Assembly (NCBI GenBank): GCA_963810905.1
Contig: CAWEPG010000003.1
Coordinates: 496,001-560,000 of the forward strand
Length of the DNA stretch: 64,000 nt
DNA from: CAWBAT01 sp963810905
Lineage (GTDB): Bacteria > Acidobacteriota > Terriglobia > Versatilivoradales > Versatilivoraceae
Direction of reading: 5' to 3'
Shown: piece by piece, positions 46,827 through 56,258 of the stretch
Layout of the letters: every line of letters starts with the position of its first letter
Numbering within the stretch: the stretch's first letter is position 1
The notes under the pieces: generated by a model
The model's input: the letters and a program-made list of their open reading frames with translations, nothing else
What the model was told of the DNA's origin: nothing
Databases searched by the model: none
Made by a program: the position numbers and the translations under genes

Positions 46827-47588
46827 TCACTTTTGTGTGGGTACCTGAATGATGGAAGTTAGGCCGCCATCGACAATCAGATACGTGCCAGTCATGTAAG
46901 AAGACATATCGGACGCCAAAAACAAGGCCGGTTGCGCAATGTCTTCCGGTTGACCGTTACGCCGCAATGGACACATCTCTGCAATTCTACGGCGATCTTC
47001 TTCAGAAACCTTATCCCAAAGGCCTGTCACTACAGCCCCGGGTAGGATAGTGTTGACCCGGACGGTGGGTGCATAATCCGCGGCCAGTGAACGTGTCAGA
47101 GCCAGCAATCCGCCCTTGGCCGCCTGGTAGGCGGCGTACCCCGCATAACCACGTAGAGCGTGGACCGAGCCCGTAATAATGAAGACTCCGCCGCCCTGGG
47201 CCACGATCCTTGGGAGAGTACAATGAGCCAGCATCCAGGTTGCCTTCAGACACACATCCAGGGTTCGGTCCCAGTCGTGTTCATTGATTTCTGTGGCGGA
47301 ACCCATCACGTGAGTAGCAGCATTGCTGAGCACAATATCTAATTTCCCAAACTCCCTGAATGCGGTTTCCACCATTGCCTGGACTTGGTCCATTCTCCCG
47401 ACATCGGCCGTTATGGCTATGGCTTCGCCGGAAGCAGCGCGGATACTCTCAACGGTATCTTCACAGCCGCGTGAATTTATGTCTGCCACTGCGACCTTCG
47501 CGCCTTCACGCGCGAAAAGCTTTGCCGTAGCCCGTCCAATGCCTGATGCAGCCCCAGTGATCAGAGCAACCTTCCCTTCGAGTAACAT
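46827..47588 (-). CDS. Short-chain dehydrogenase/reductase
   Basis: A classical SDR of 253 residues: TGAASGIG cofactor motif near residue 12, D following VAVADIN as the NAD(H) preference residue, NAA near 90, the catalytic Ser in GSVHAL and the Y-x3-K pair in YAAYQAAKGG. The C-terminus LASDMSSYMTGTYLIVDGG is typical of 3-oxoacyl-ACP-reductase-like SDRs. The start at 47588 follows AAGGA; the upstream frame to 47678 has no family match. It is downstream of the second UroD-family gene on the same strand. Confidence 0.88.
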   Translation of the reverse strand: MLLEGKVALITGAASGIGRATAKLFAREGAKVAVADINSRGCEDTVESIRAASGEAIAITADVGRMDQVQAMVETAFREFGKLDIVLSNAATHVMGSATEINEHDWDRTLDVCLKATWMLAHCTLPRIVAQGGGVFIITGSVHALRGYAGYAAYQAAKGGLLALTRSLAADYAPTVRVNTILPGAVVTGLWDKVSEEDRRRIAEMCPLRRNGQPEDIAQPALFLASDMSSYMTGTYLIVDGGLTSIIQVPTQK

Positions 47589-47814
47589 GGGTCCTTGACT
47601 CCTTATTATTTTCAGTAACTCAGACCGGCTATCTGTGGTTTGAGTACTACAATTTAGGACCTTCCTAAGACTTGACACGCATTGACGATGGGGAAAGAGG
47701 CTATCAGCGATCTGCCCATTCCGGTGAAACGCGCATGTGAGGCCCCTCGTTCATCGAGCGTGCGCCGGAGCGCCCGCTCCACCTGGCTAGCATCACACAA
47801 ATTCGAATTTTGGT

Positions 47815-48966
47815 TTAATACCGCCCGCTCTCACGCCCAGCCTCTGCAAAGATCTCAATATTACCGGGAGCAGCATTCATAATCTGCCCGCAGGTCCTGA
47901 GTATGTAACGCCCTCCGCTCCCTGCCGCATCCAGGCAACGCTTTGCTTCGTCCCGTACCTCGTCGGGCTGACCTGAGGCCAGAACCCGTTCATTGAATCC
48001 TCCATTGAGAGTCACTTGGCTACCCACACGGCGTTTGACATCGGAAAGCTCGAAATCGCCCGATCTTTCCTTCGGTGTCAAGGTTTCCAGAGCTTCCGCC
48101 CCGGTTGAGACCATATCTTCAAGAAATCCACTCCCACAGCCACAATTGTGGTAGCTGACGAGGAGTCCCGCCTCCCGGGCAGCCTTCACGACCTTCTGGT
48201 CGTAAGGGAGCATGAATTTTCGGTACGTCGAAGCGGAAAAACCAATTCCCACCCAACTCTGATCGTAGACAATCGAGTGAATCCCGGTCTTGGCCAAATG
48301 TTTTACCCGTCGAATAGCCCGTTCCATCAAGAATTCAGACATGCGATCCACCAATCTTGGATTTTCATAAAGGTCGGTGATGAGCTTTTCCAGGCCGCGC
48401 ATATTGGCCGCTTCGCTCCAAACCCCGATGAAATTAAAAGTGTGAAAGGCCTGGTCACCAACTCGACTTACCAATGTAACAAGCTTGTCTTGATTAAGGG
48501 ATTCAGGTTCGGGCATGTACTTGATGAGCAAGTCCAGGTCGCGCTCCTCTTTGAGAGGCCGCTCTAAATGGGACACTTGTGAGTCCCCCACCCGATAGCT
48601 CCACCCAATGGGACCTTGAGGGGTAGAGGCAGTGAATTGGTAAACGACAAAATCTTTTTCTTTTTCAACCGGCTCCTGACTTACACGCCAATTCTCTAGG
48701 GCCTCATCGGGCCAGCTGTAAAGCAAGCGCCAGTATTTATGCACAGAAAACCAGCGATCATCGATAGTGACTATGATGGGATCGAGACCGAGTTGTTCTT
48801 GAATGTGAACGATTTCAAGCGGGTTAGAAACCACTGTTTGTAACAGCGCAGCAGTGCTCTTTCCCATCAGAGATTTCAATAGCGGCAAACCAAGCCATGC
48901 GCATACCGGTACTCTATCAACGGGTTTTCCTTGCAAGGTCGCTTTGAATCGTTCAACCGTGTTCAT
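47815..48966 (-). CDS. Second UroD-family methyltransferase-like protein
   Basis: 383 residues of the uroporphyrinogen-decarboxylase superfamily, opening MNTVERFKATLQGKPVDRVPV and carrying YHNCGCGSGF near residue 269 (H-x-C, as in the zinc-dependent methyltransferases) with another Cys in RTCGQIMNAAPGN near 360. No corrinoid protein lies beside it; the corrinoid protein at 6.5-7.2 kb is the only one in the window and might serve both. The SDR 226 bases downstream may be its partner. Real UroD of heme synthesis is unlikely because the Cys motif replaces its usual sequence. Confidence 0.75.
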   Translation of the reverse strand: MNTVERFKATLQGKPVDRVPVCAWLGLPLLKSLMGKSTAALLQTVVSNPLEIVHIQEQLGLDPIIVTIDDRWFSVHKYWRLLYSWPDEALENWRVSQEPVEKEKDFVVYQFTASTPQGPIGWSYRVGDSQVSHLERPLKEERDLDLLIKYMPEPESLNQDKLVTLVSRVGDQAFHTFNFIGVWSEAANMRGLEKLITDLYENPRLVDRMSEFLMERAIRRVKHLAKTGIHSIVYDQSWVGIGFSASTYRKFMLPYDQKVVKAAREAGLLVSYHNCGCGSGFLEDMVSTGAEALETLTPKERSGDFELSDVKRRVGSQVTLNGGFNERVLASGQPDEVRDEAKRCLDAAGSGGRYILRTCGQIMNAAPGNIEIFAEAGRESGRY

Positions 48967-49169
48967 AATTCATTCTCACCCCTCGATTTAGAAAGGTCAA
49001 AAATACTTTAGGCCTCTGTGCTACCTTCCCAAATCAAAGAATCCGTTGGCTGGCGCAAACCGACCAAAATCTCTGTGTTTTTTCGAATACAATCAAATAC
49101 GACATGAAGCTGCGGCCTAATTTAAGTTAGACGCGGCCTTGCAAGCTTGTAGGGTTGTCACAGGCAAGT

Positions 49170-50630
49170 CTAATTTTGAGGCTGATGTTGCGTGGTCTTC
49201 TTATCCAACTGCCAAAACACCGTACATTCGTTGAAGTCAACTTTGTGGAGGTAGACTTTCCACTCATCCAGTTCGCTGATTGCAGCATCGTCGTCGCAGA
49301 CGACGGTAGTGAGAAAAGCGCCCGACTTGAGCCTCTGGTCCACCTCGGCCTTCGGCAGGATATGAAGAGTTCGGTTTTCAGCCGGAGAAAACTGGAGCTT
49401 TCTCATATCTTCGTATTCTAACCCGGAGGGTACTGGCCAGTGCAAAAGAAAGTAGATGTGCTCGGGTGCAAGTATTTGAGCGGCCTCCGGCGTCACCTCT
49501 TTCACTTTATTCACCACACGCTCGAGCTGATGCCACGTATAGGAGTCCCGCTCGCCGTAGAGACTATTACCTAAGCAAAGGATTGTGACGCATAGCAGCA
49601 CCAGCACCAAGCGCTGCGGGCGGTCGGAATTATCAAAGCGTGCAGCCATATCGTAAAATCCCATGATCCCTAATACCGTGAGAAACGGGATTAGGAAAAC
49701 GAAGTATTGCGGGAATGTCGGACGTGCAAAGAGATTCTGCGCGCCGACTGCAAGAATCAGCCAAAGGCAAAGACGAAACTCCGCCCGTCGCCCAGGGTCG
49801 CCCTCACTCTTCTTGATGAAGAACAGGCCGGCGGCAGCCAGCAGAACGAGCAACAGGCTGGGTGAGCTGTTGACCCAGTCAGTGACAATGCCGATGTCGT
49901 GGCTGGTCGATTCTTCCCAATTCAGTCGGCGGTAGATGGAGTGGTATTTGAGAATGTCGAATATCACCTGGTGCGGTCCCTGTACAAATAGGAGCAGCAA
50001 CGGTATGCAAGAAGCTACGGCGCCGGCCACAAAAGCGGTGGCTTTGACCCATCGGTTCCCGAGCTGATTATAGAGCCATATCCAGATCAGTAAGACAGCG
50101 GAAGCTGGTGCTGTGAGCAGGGAAGATGCCGCTCCCGCGCCGGCCAAGAAACCGGCCAGCGCACTCAGCGTGAACCGCGTTCGCGTCACAGCCGCAATGG
50201 CCGTGCGAAATGCCGCCACGACCAGCAAAAGGCAAAACGGGTAGGCCTGCGAAATGGTTCCGTAATCCCACACAAGGGAGTGAAGTCCGAACAAAGCCAG
50301 GGCGGCCAACGCTGCAGCCATCTGCCAGCGCCGATCATGAAAGAGCGCAAACACATACTGTACGATCAATAGGACCGATCCAATAGTTGCCAGGGCTGCA
50401 ACCATATGGACCACGCGCCAATTGGCTCCGAACAATCTCATCCAGGCCGCATTCCAATAGGCATTCAAGGGGGTCTGGGCAAACAAGAAGTCGATGTAGG
50501 GTCGCTTACCGGCATTGATTAGGTCTGCGGCCAGAATGTGGAAACCCTCGTCCCAATGGAAGGCTAGGGTCTGGGAGTACACCAACAATCCCGCAGCCCA
50601 AAGTGTGAAAACGGTGTACAGAAGACGCAT
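49170..50630 (-). CDS. GT-C fold membrane glycosyltransferase (GT39/ArnT-like)
   Basis: 486 residues with about 10-11 predicted membrane helices. The catalytic acidic motif sits in the first periplasmic loop (AFHWDEGFHILAADLI, near residue 27), as in polyprenyl-phosphate-dependent GT-C enzymes. After the helices a soluble C-terminal part (VTPEAAQILAPEHIYFLLHW onward) faces the periplasm. It would transfer a sugar from a lipid carrier to lipid or protein. No sugar-lipid synthesis genes are adjacent. Confidence 0.75.
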   Translation of the reverse strand: MRLLYTVFTLWAAGLLVYSQTLAFHWDEGFHILAADLINAGKRPYIDFLFAQTPLNAYWNAAWMRLFGANWRVVHMVAALATIGSVLLIVQYVFALFHDRRWQMAAALAALALFGLHSLVWDYGTISQAYPFCLLLVVAAFRTAIAAVTRTRFTLSALAGFLAGAGAASSLLTAPASAVLLIWIWLYNQLGNRWVKATAFVAGAVASCIPLLLLFVQGPHQVIFDILKYHSIYRRLNWEESTSHDIGIVTDWVNSSPSLLLVLLAAAGLFFIKKSEGDPGRRAEFRLCLWLILAVGAQNLFARPTFPQYFVFLIPFLTVLGIMGFYDMAARFDNSDRPQRLVLVLLCVTILCLGNSLYGERDSYTWHQLERVVNKVKEVTPEAAQILAPEHIYFLLHWPVPSGLEYEDMRKLQFSPAENRTLHILPKAEVDQRLKSGAFLTTVVCDDDAAISELDEWKVYLHKVDFNECTVFWQLDKKTTQHQPQN

Positions 50631-50968
50631 TTCCTGCTTTGCGCTACGCTCGCCAAAAACAGCTAACCGAGCTCGATGGAATAAGGAGACGAGTTTTATC
50701 TGGAGGATATGAAGAATAGTTTCACCGCAGCCTTGGCAGGTATGCCCAACAGGAACCAGTCAACTGCAAAACGCCGGATGTTCGTGGCTCCGCATGTTCG
50801 TTCCCCATACCGTATTAGGATTTCCACGATGTGCGGGTTCAGCTGGGCAGCTCCAAACAGGAGATCGAAATCACGAAAGGGATCTAATCCTTGGACACGA
50901 CGGGAGTAACTGCATTGAGCACTTCGAGACAGGGTTACAGCTCAAATACTGCCGACTTCTTTCCGGAA
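50631..50968. other. Gene-free stretch
   Basis: In this 338-base gap between two minus-strand genes I see no coding sequence, repeat or terminator worth calling. Confidence 0.4.
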
Positions 50969-53144
50969 CTACTCTTCTACTACCACAGCAAGACGTTCAC
51001 CGTCAAGCCGCAGGGAGATCGGCACCTTTGCGTGACGGGCGGGTGTAAAGGGTTGATAAACAGTCACGGATCCCGAGCTGTTCCCCTCGAACCCTGTAAC
51101 GGTTACATCTTGTTCCTTTCTTTCATAATTCACAATGACGGAAGCACGCTTATTGGTGTGGGGGTTGCGGAATACGCAATATCCAGTCTCTCCGGAACCA
51201 GAGATGGAAGCTTCCAAGTTGTCGAGGAACTCCCCTGAATAGATCGTTGCGCTCAGCTCTTTTCGCAGGCGGACCACTTCCTTGATGTAGTTGGCGAGGG
51301 GCCTGAACGGCTGGTAATCCATCGATTCGGTGTAGTTACCCGGTCCGACGAAGATCTGGTATCCGTACCGGACCGCGTTGTTCACGGCCGTGTAGTCATA
51401 GGGCTGCTGGACGGCCATAGTCGGCAGATATCGGGTTGGAAACGTATACTTGAAAACGGGTACGTGCTGGCCTGCAGGTTGATGCCATGACCATCCCACG
51501 CCAGTGTATTCGAGCAGACGGTCCCAGGGACACTCGGCTGAAATCGAAAAATCGGGGCGTATCTCGCTGCAAGCGTTCAGTATCTCGCGGACTGCCGCCA
51601 GTTGCCCTTGCGAGAATGCTTGGTCTGGGCTTAGTTTCAGGAGTGGATTGAAATCCATTCTGCCTGGACACAGCTTGTCAATATGGACACCATCCGCTCC
51701 GATGCGGGCCAAGCGCTCCATCTGAGTCACGATGATTTTCCGGTACTCGGGCACCCCTGAGCTCATTTCCTGAAGAGGCCGGTGGGTAAATCCAATCCGT
51801 GCTCCCAATGACCCCATTCCAAAACCCACGTACCGCGGCTCACCGTATTTTCCCTGTTGCTGATACTTCGAAAACTCGCTCTGATACCGGGGAGTTCCGA
51901 TGTCAACGGGTTGCACGTTGACGAAAAAGAATACCTTCATCCCGCGACGATGACAGTCTTTAATGCCAGCCTGCAGTTCTTCCCATGTGCCAAGCCGGGG
52001 GTCTGGCGAGTAATCGGGGTATCCGCCGTCATGTCCACCTACGTTCCAACCGCTGATGAGCACCGAATTGATGCCGTATTGCTGAGCGTCAGCAGCCCAG
52101 CGTGGAATATCGGCAAAGCGCCACTTTACGTTGCCTTCGGGTAAGAGGAACATCGTGTCTTGGAAGCCCATCTCCTGATACATCCAGTTCTTGCTTGGTT
52201 CTGCCAGGTTGAACGTCTCCTCAAACCAACTGCGGTAAATTCGTGCTGCGGCATGCCAATCGTTGTCATGGAACTGAATCCGAACCGGTGGCCCCGCAAA
52301 TGTAGTGCCGGGCTTAATGTATGGGAAAAGCGTCCAGTGAATCAACAAGCCCACCGGGTCATCAGGGCCAGTTTCTTCCACTGTAGGCCAGTTTTCGCCT
52401 TCACGATTGGCGATCCCTGGGTGCAGTTCAAATCGGAGCGTCTTGTAGCGGCTGACCGGATCGTGGATGCCTATGTAAACACCGCGGTTCAGCCGCACAT
52501 TGAAAAGATCAAACCAAGGCATATTGAGGCCATGACTGGGGTAGGACCAATAGACTTCGGCAAAGGGAATTCCCAAAGTGTTCCCTTCAAAATGGTGGAA
52601 CAAGCGCGTGTTCGTGGATCCTCCGGCGAAATTGATCGTCTCCTGTGTCTCTTCGCGCTTACCGACTCCTGTGACACCTCCCAAAATCGGATACCAGAGT
52701 TCGTCGATGCTTCGGTCACTATGATTCTCAAGAGCCAATCTCACTTCCACTGCGTCTGCTACAAACGCGATCGTCATGATCACGGCGATGTCATATCGAC
52801 CTTTTGCATTCATGAGTGGCCCATTCCAGTACAGTACCAGAGAATCAGGATTTTGCTCGTAACGGGTGAGTTTCTGCTCGCTGCCTAAGATATAATTGCC
52901 TTCCAGATCTGGTAGGGGCACGAGCAGGCGGAAATTATCCGCAAGGCGAGGCTCAGTGATCAATTCAGTCCGGCTGCGCTTATCATAGAAATGGCTAAGC
53001 AAACCGCTGCCTTTGCTCACCTCGATCGTGTAGTTTGAGTTTTCGAGGCGGATAGGGTCATTCTAGTGTTTGCGCCGCGCAAGAGACAGCAAGCAGGAGG
53101 ACAAAGCAGGATGTAAAACTGGGTAGTGTCAGGGATATTTTCAT
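50969..53144 (-). CDS. Exported DUF6259-type glycosidase, frameshifted after the signal peptide
   Basis: The 683-residue readable part resembles DUF6259 enzymes: an N-terminal beta-sandwich (YIGIHDPVSRYKTLRFELHPG), a TIM barrel with GWNVGGHDGGYPDYSPDPRLGT, MKVFFFVNVQP, GADGVHIDKLCPGRM and SISAECPWDR, and a C-terminal beta domain. The Asp in VHIDKL and Glu in SAECP are candidate catalytic residues. The gene really starts at 53144: MKISLTLPSFTSCFVLLL is a signal peptide ending CAAQTLE, after which one missing base near 53,062 breaks the frame that continues DPIRLENSNYTIEVSKGSG. Likely acts on a complex glycan outside the cell. Confidence 0.72.
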
Positions 53145-53351
53145 TTTAGAACTGACACCGTCGTCGGCTGGCGATGCCAAGTCTTCAGCATTCATTGAGC
53201 CAGGATTTCGAAGCCGCAGAGTTCCGATCGGCGCCGAATGATTTTTGAAGTCAGGACTTTGATCAAGAAAAGTTCTGTGAGGTTCTGGTGAAGGACAATG
53301 TCACAATTGAATTTTGGACCCAATTCCATTTTTCGTAAGCTATTGAAAGGA

Positions 53352-53396
53352 ATGGTACGCCCGGCAGGAGTCGAACCTGCGACCTCTTGCTCCGGA
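53352..53396 (-). tRNA. 3' half of tRNA-Arg(CCG): probable attachment site
   Basis: Read on the minus strand the segment runs from the anticodon loop CTCCGGA (anticodon CCG) through the 3' stem GCAAG, variable AGGTC, T-arm GCAGG-TTCGACT-CCTGC, acceptor CGGGCGT and ACCA. The sequence before the loop does not form the 5' anticodon stem or a D-arm, so this is exactly a 3' half cut at the anticodon loop. That is the classic crossover point for tyrosine integrases, so it is most likely an att site of the element that follows, not a working tRNA. Confidence 0.75.
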
Positions 53397-53459
53397 GTTC
53401 GTGTTTCAGACGCATACTGTTGATATAGAAACTGAAGAAGCATGTTCAAATCGCATTTT

Positions 53460-53500
53460 CGCCGCCTGTTCGGCGCTTTTTGAACACGATTCTGAACACG
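53460..53500 (+). terminator. Hairpin with T-tract and direct repeats next to the att site
   Basis: CGCCG, loop CCTGTT, CGGCG followed by CTTTTT forms a short terminator-like structure on the plus strand (53460-53481). It is followed by two copies of TGAACACG (53481-53488 and 53493-53500), spaced 12 bases apart, which could be integrase arm-type sites. Confidence 0.45.
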
Positions 53501-53650
53501 AATTCCAAACTCGAGCTTGATGCCGGAATTAGCAACTCCAAAATTCCTGTTCGTTCTGCGTTTAGCAAACCGCTTTGCTGCTAATTTCATTCCCAATCAC
53601 TCCTCGAATTCACCTCTTCCTTCAAGACTTCATCCGGAAGAGAATCGGTT

Positions 53651-54013
53651 ATGCCCCACAACATCGCCATTGCCGTCTGCGCTCACCAGATCGTTTGCAT
53701 TCAGACTCATAGGTTCAACCATTCCGGGATCACGCAGTTGCTCGAAATCGTGGTCGCCGTCATGGATGCCAACCAAACCAACATCAAGTCTTACGCACTG
53801 CCCACATTGCATGAGAGGAACTCGAATTCTCACGAAGTAATCTTGAGCATGATCCTCGAACACTTCGTTTCAACTTGCTTCTTCCCCATTTACAAGAACG
53901 TTCGGAGCATCGATGCCTTGATAAAGGGTGTTCCTGTCATCGAACTCGATCTTTACTGCTGCGCGTCACTTGACTATTTCCAACTCTCTCACGAGGTGAT
54001 CCATGAGCTCTGA
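53651..54013 (+). CDS. Unknown protein of the integrated element, first ORF
   Basis: 120 residues, no recognised motif; it looks globular and mixed alpha/beta (GITQLLEIVVAVMDANQTN, SIDALIKGVPVIELDLYCC). GGAAG lies 12 bases before the ATG. Its stop overlaps the start of the next gene by 11 bases, which argues for a real, co-translated gene. Found only in the context of the mobile element. Confidence 0.5.
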   Translation: MPHNIAIAVCAHQIVCIQTHRFNHSGITQLLEIVVAVMDANQTNIKSYALPTLHERNSNSHEVILSMILEHFVSTCFFPIYKNVRSIDALIKGVPVIELDLYCCASLDYFQLSHEVIHEL

Positions 54014-54977
54014 GCTGAATACCGAACTGGAACATACACTCAACAACGATCTGTCCAATTGTTCTCCCAAGAACATCGTCGCCTCATCCAACTCCACCCG
54101 GAAGATTGGTGACCCGGTCTGTGGCCCAGTGACTGGTCCGAGATCATTTACAGAATTGGCTGCAGGAGAGGATCTCACAGAAATGCCATCGACTCAACTC
54201 TCACCTGATGAGCCTGAGTGGATTGAGACGCTACGAAGCTTGGGGAAGAGCTGCAACTCACTGCCTGTGGAAAACTCGCCTCGAATGGTTAACCAGTTAA
54301 CCAAAGTGTCTGAAATTCTGCCTTCAGTGGTTGACCAGTTAACCACTCTGGCTAACCAGGAAAAATTGGATAACCAACCCGCCGTGGTTAACCACAATGA
54401 GGCAATCCATTCTGGTCCTGACCGGCCTGCAAAAGACGAAAGTCATTTCAAGTCTCGGCGAGAGAGAAAGTTGAAAGGAATCCGAATTTCTGCCGAGAAA
54501 CTTCACAAGTACGAGCTCTGGTGTTTCATCAACAAAATCGACTTCCAAGACGCCGTCGAAAAAGCCCTGGATTGGTTAACCAGTGGTCAACCAGTTAACC
54601 ACGTATTGATTGATGATCTTGATGATGATGATAAAAATAATAAATTACCATCATCATCCGCTGTGGAAAACATCGCCGCTTTCTACCGTGAATGGACCCG
54701 AAACACGGTCAGTGAAGAAGACCTCAAGGCAATTCGAGAAATCTCCTCCCTCGATCCAAACATCATCAAGCTGGGAATCATCACAGCCATCTATCGAAAA
54801 GCTTCGAGCAAAGGAACCAGGAAAATCAATTCATTTCGCTACTTCTTCGGAACCATTCGAGAAGTAGCTAATTCCAAGATGGGAGGAAGTGTCACCCTGC
54901 AAAGACTTGAACATGTGATTGGTCTCTTGCTTAAGACTGGAGATAACCATCAGCCCATGAGCGGAAGGAGCGAATGA
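54003..54977 (+). CDS. Unknown element protein containing the GTTAAC cluster
   Basis: 324 residues. The first 140 look disordered and polar with repeated VNQLT, VDQLT and VVNHN peptides that result from recurrent GTTAAC motifs in the DNA. A basic stretch (SRRERKLKGIRISAEKLHKYELWCFINKIDFQDAVEKAL, residues about 150-188) resembles a small DNA-binding helix-rich domain, followed by an acidic DDLDDDDKNN linker and a C-terminal helical domain (FYREWTRNTVSEEDLKAIRE). I do not recognise a family. Gene overlaps of 11 bases upstream and 4 bases downstream place it in one operon; a plasmid-replication or partition role is a guess. Confidence 0.55.
   Translation: MSSELNTELEHTLNNDLSNCSPKNIVASSNSTRKIGDPVCGPVTGPRSFTELAAGEDLTEMPSTQLSPDEPEWIETLRSLGKSCNSLPVENSPRMVNQLTKVSEILPSVVDQLTTLANQEKLDNQPAVVNHNEAIHSGPDRPAKDESHFKSRRERKLKGIRISAEKLHKYELWCFINKIDFQDAVEKALDWLTSGQPVNHVLIDDLDDDDKNNKLPSSSAVENIAAFYREWTRNTVSEEDLKAIREISSLDPNIIKLGIITAIYRKASSKGTRKINSFRYFFGTIREVANSKMGGSVTLQRLEHVIGLLLKTGDNHQPMSGRSE
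54288..54599. repeat. Iteron-like cluster of GTTAAC motifs
   Basis: GTTAAC occurs at 54288-54293, 54296-54301, 54338-54343, 54387-54392, 54575-54580 and 54594-54599, nearly always as GGTTAACCA or CAGTTAACC; variants TTGACCAG, GCTAACCAG and GATAACCAA fill some gaps. Six copies of a 6-mer in 312 bases is far above chance. Spacings of 8, 42, 49, 188 and 19 bases are irregular. Confidence 0.6.
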
Positions 54978-55902
54978 CGATGAGCGACGAATCCACTCTT
55001 CAGCAACTCAAGCAGTTTGGCTATTCGGCCCTGCAAAGCGCTTTCATTCACCTCGTGGCACTGCATTCGGGAGTGTTCCTGCGCAGACAGTATCTCCAGT
55101 TCGCTGGCATCTCCAGCGGCAAGCACGCCACGAGTTTCCTCAGTAGATTGATCGAAAACGGCCATTGCCGGACGGTCCCCTTGGCCGGCAAGATCTCCGT
55201 CTATCACCTCCACTCGAAGACGATCTACACAGCCATCGGTCATCCGGAGCTTCGTTTTCGTCGCCCCCATGGTCTTGATTACGTTAAGACCAAACTCCTG
55301 TCACTCGACTTTGTCTTGCAGAATCCAGGAACATATACCTCACCACTGAGCAGAAGATGGTGGATTACTTCACCAACTTCTGCAACGTGCAGTTGTCGCA
55401 TTTGCCGGGCAGAGTGTATCGGTCAGCAAGGGGAAAGGCGGAAACTATCCGCTACTTCGTGGACAAGTTTCCGTTATTTCTCTCGCCCGCAGCTGTGGTT
55501 CACTTCACATTTGTGAGTGTTGGAGAGTTGCCCCGGTTAGAGGAGTTTCGATCCCATCTCCTCGTCTACAGCAAGCTATTCCGTCACTTGAAGGAGGTTC
55601 GTCTGGTCTACATTCACCAGGATTCCTTTCACGTTTCCCAAGTCGAAGCCTGCTTTCATGCCATGCTATCGTCACCAAACAGGCGGCGCATTGACAGCCC
55701 AGCACTACTCCGCTACTTCCAGTTGAGGCAGGCCTGGGAGCAGGAAGAGTATGAGAAGGTGGACTCCGAGGGGCTTATTTACCTAGTTCAGTCTCGGAGG
55801 AAGTATGCCGGATGCCGTTACGAATCACTCTATCGAGACTGGAAAAACCAAGCGGCGAACGAAAGAAGTCGGTGGAACACAGGAGGCAAATTCCCTTCGT
55901 AG
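54974..55902 (+). CDS. Winged-helix-like element protein (replication-relaxation-like), frameshifted
   Basis: The N-terminal ~110 residues (ALQSAFIHLVALHSGVFLRR, FAGISSGKHATSFLSRLIEN, HCRTVPLAGKISVYHLHSK) look like a winged-helix domain of the type seen in replication-relaxation and mobilisation proteins. Near 55,330 the frame breaks: GGAAC needs one more A to continue as NIYLTTEQKMVDYFTNFC in the frame that ends at 55902. The corrected product is about 309 residues. Its ATG overlaps the upstream stop by 4 bases (ATGA), so the three element genes form one operon. Family assignment is tentative. Confidence 0.55.
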
Positions 55903-56258
55903 CCACTTCCTGCCGTATCGAATCAAGGTCGATCCGAGGCCCTTTATGGCGACAAGTAAGTCCCCTGCAGGTGACAAACCGGCAAAAAGCAGCTTTCACC
56001 ATTTCGTTCACCCGCTGTGTCACCAGGACACTTTTGCAAGCGAAGAGAAATTAGGCAGCTGATGAACGAAACTCAGAACGAGGAAGGCATCTTGCGGGAC
56101 GGGGAACGGGCGGTGGCGACCCCCAATTTGGCGGCTTTGAGCCGCCACCCTGCCCTGCGGGTTCCGCTTGGCTCCGCCTCGCTCCAGAGGTCGCCACCGC
56201 CCGTCTCGAGTCTCCGGCTCCTTTTACATTTGTTTTACACGAGGTAATACGACGACAC
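55903..56258. repeat. Nested perfect palindrome in the mobile element
   Basis: Outer arms ACGGGCGGTGGCGACC (56106-56121) and GGTCGCCACCGCCCGT (56189-56204) match over all 16 bp. The 67-base interior holds a second perfect hairpin, GGCGGC-TTTGA-GCCGCC (56130-56146), and a GC-rich tract. The whole is non-coding and lies 55 bases upstream of the ribbon-helix-helix gene. It could be a replication origin, a transfer origin, an operator or a structured RNA. The remaining part of this 356-base gap shows nothing clear. Confidence 0.65.

Noticed and set aside
53192..53596. An open frame on the minus strand containing EQEVAGSTPAGRT, often annotated as a hypothetical protein.
   Set aside because: This peptide is the translation of the tRNA 3' half; the frame overlaps the att site and is not a gene.
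55805..56062. An 85-residue plus-strand frame overlapping the end of the winged-helix-like gene.
   Set aside because: Overlaps by about 100 bases in another frame, no ribosome site, low-complexity polar composition; probably a shadow, though a further frameshift cannot be excluded.
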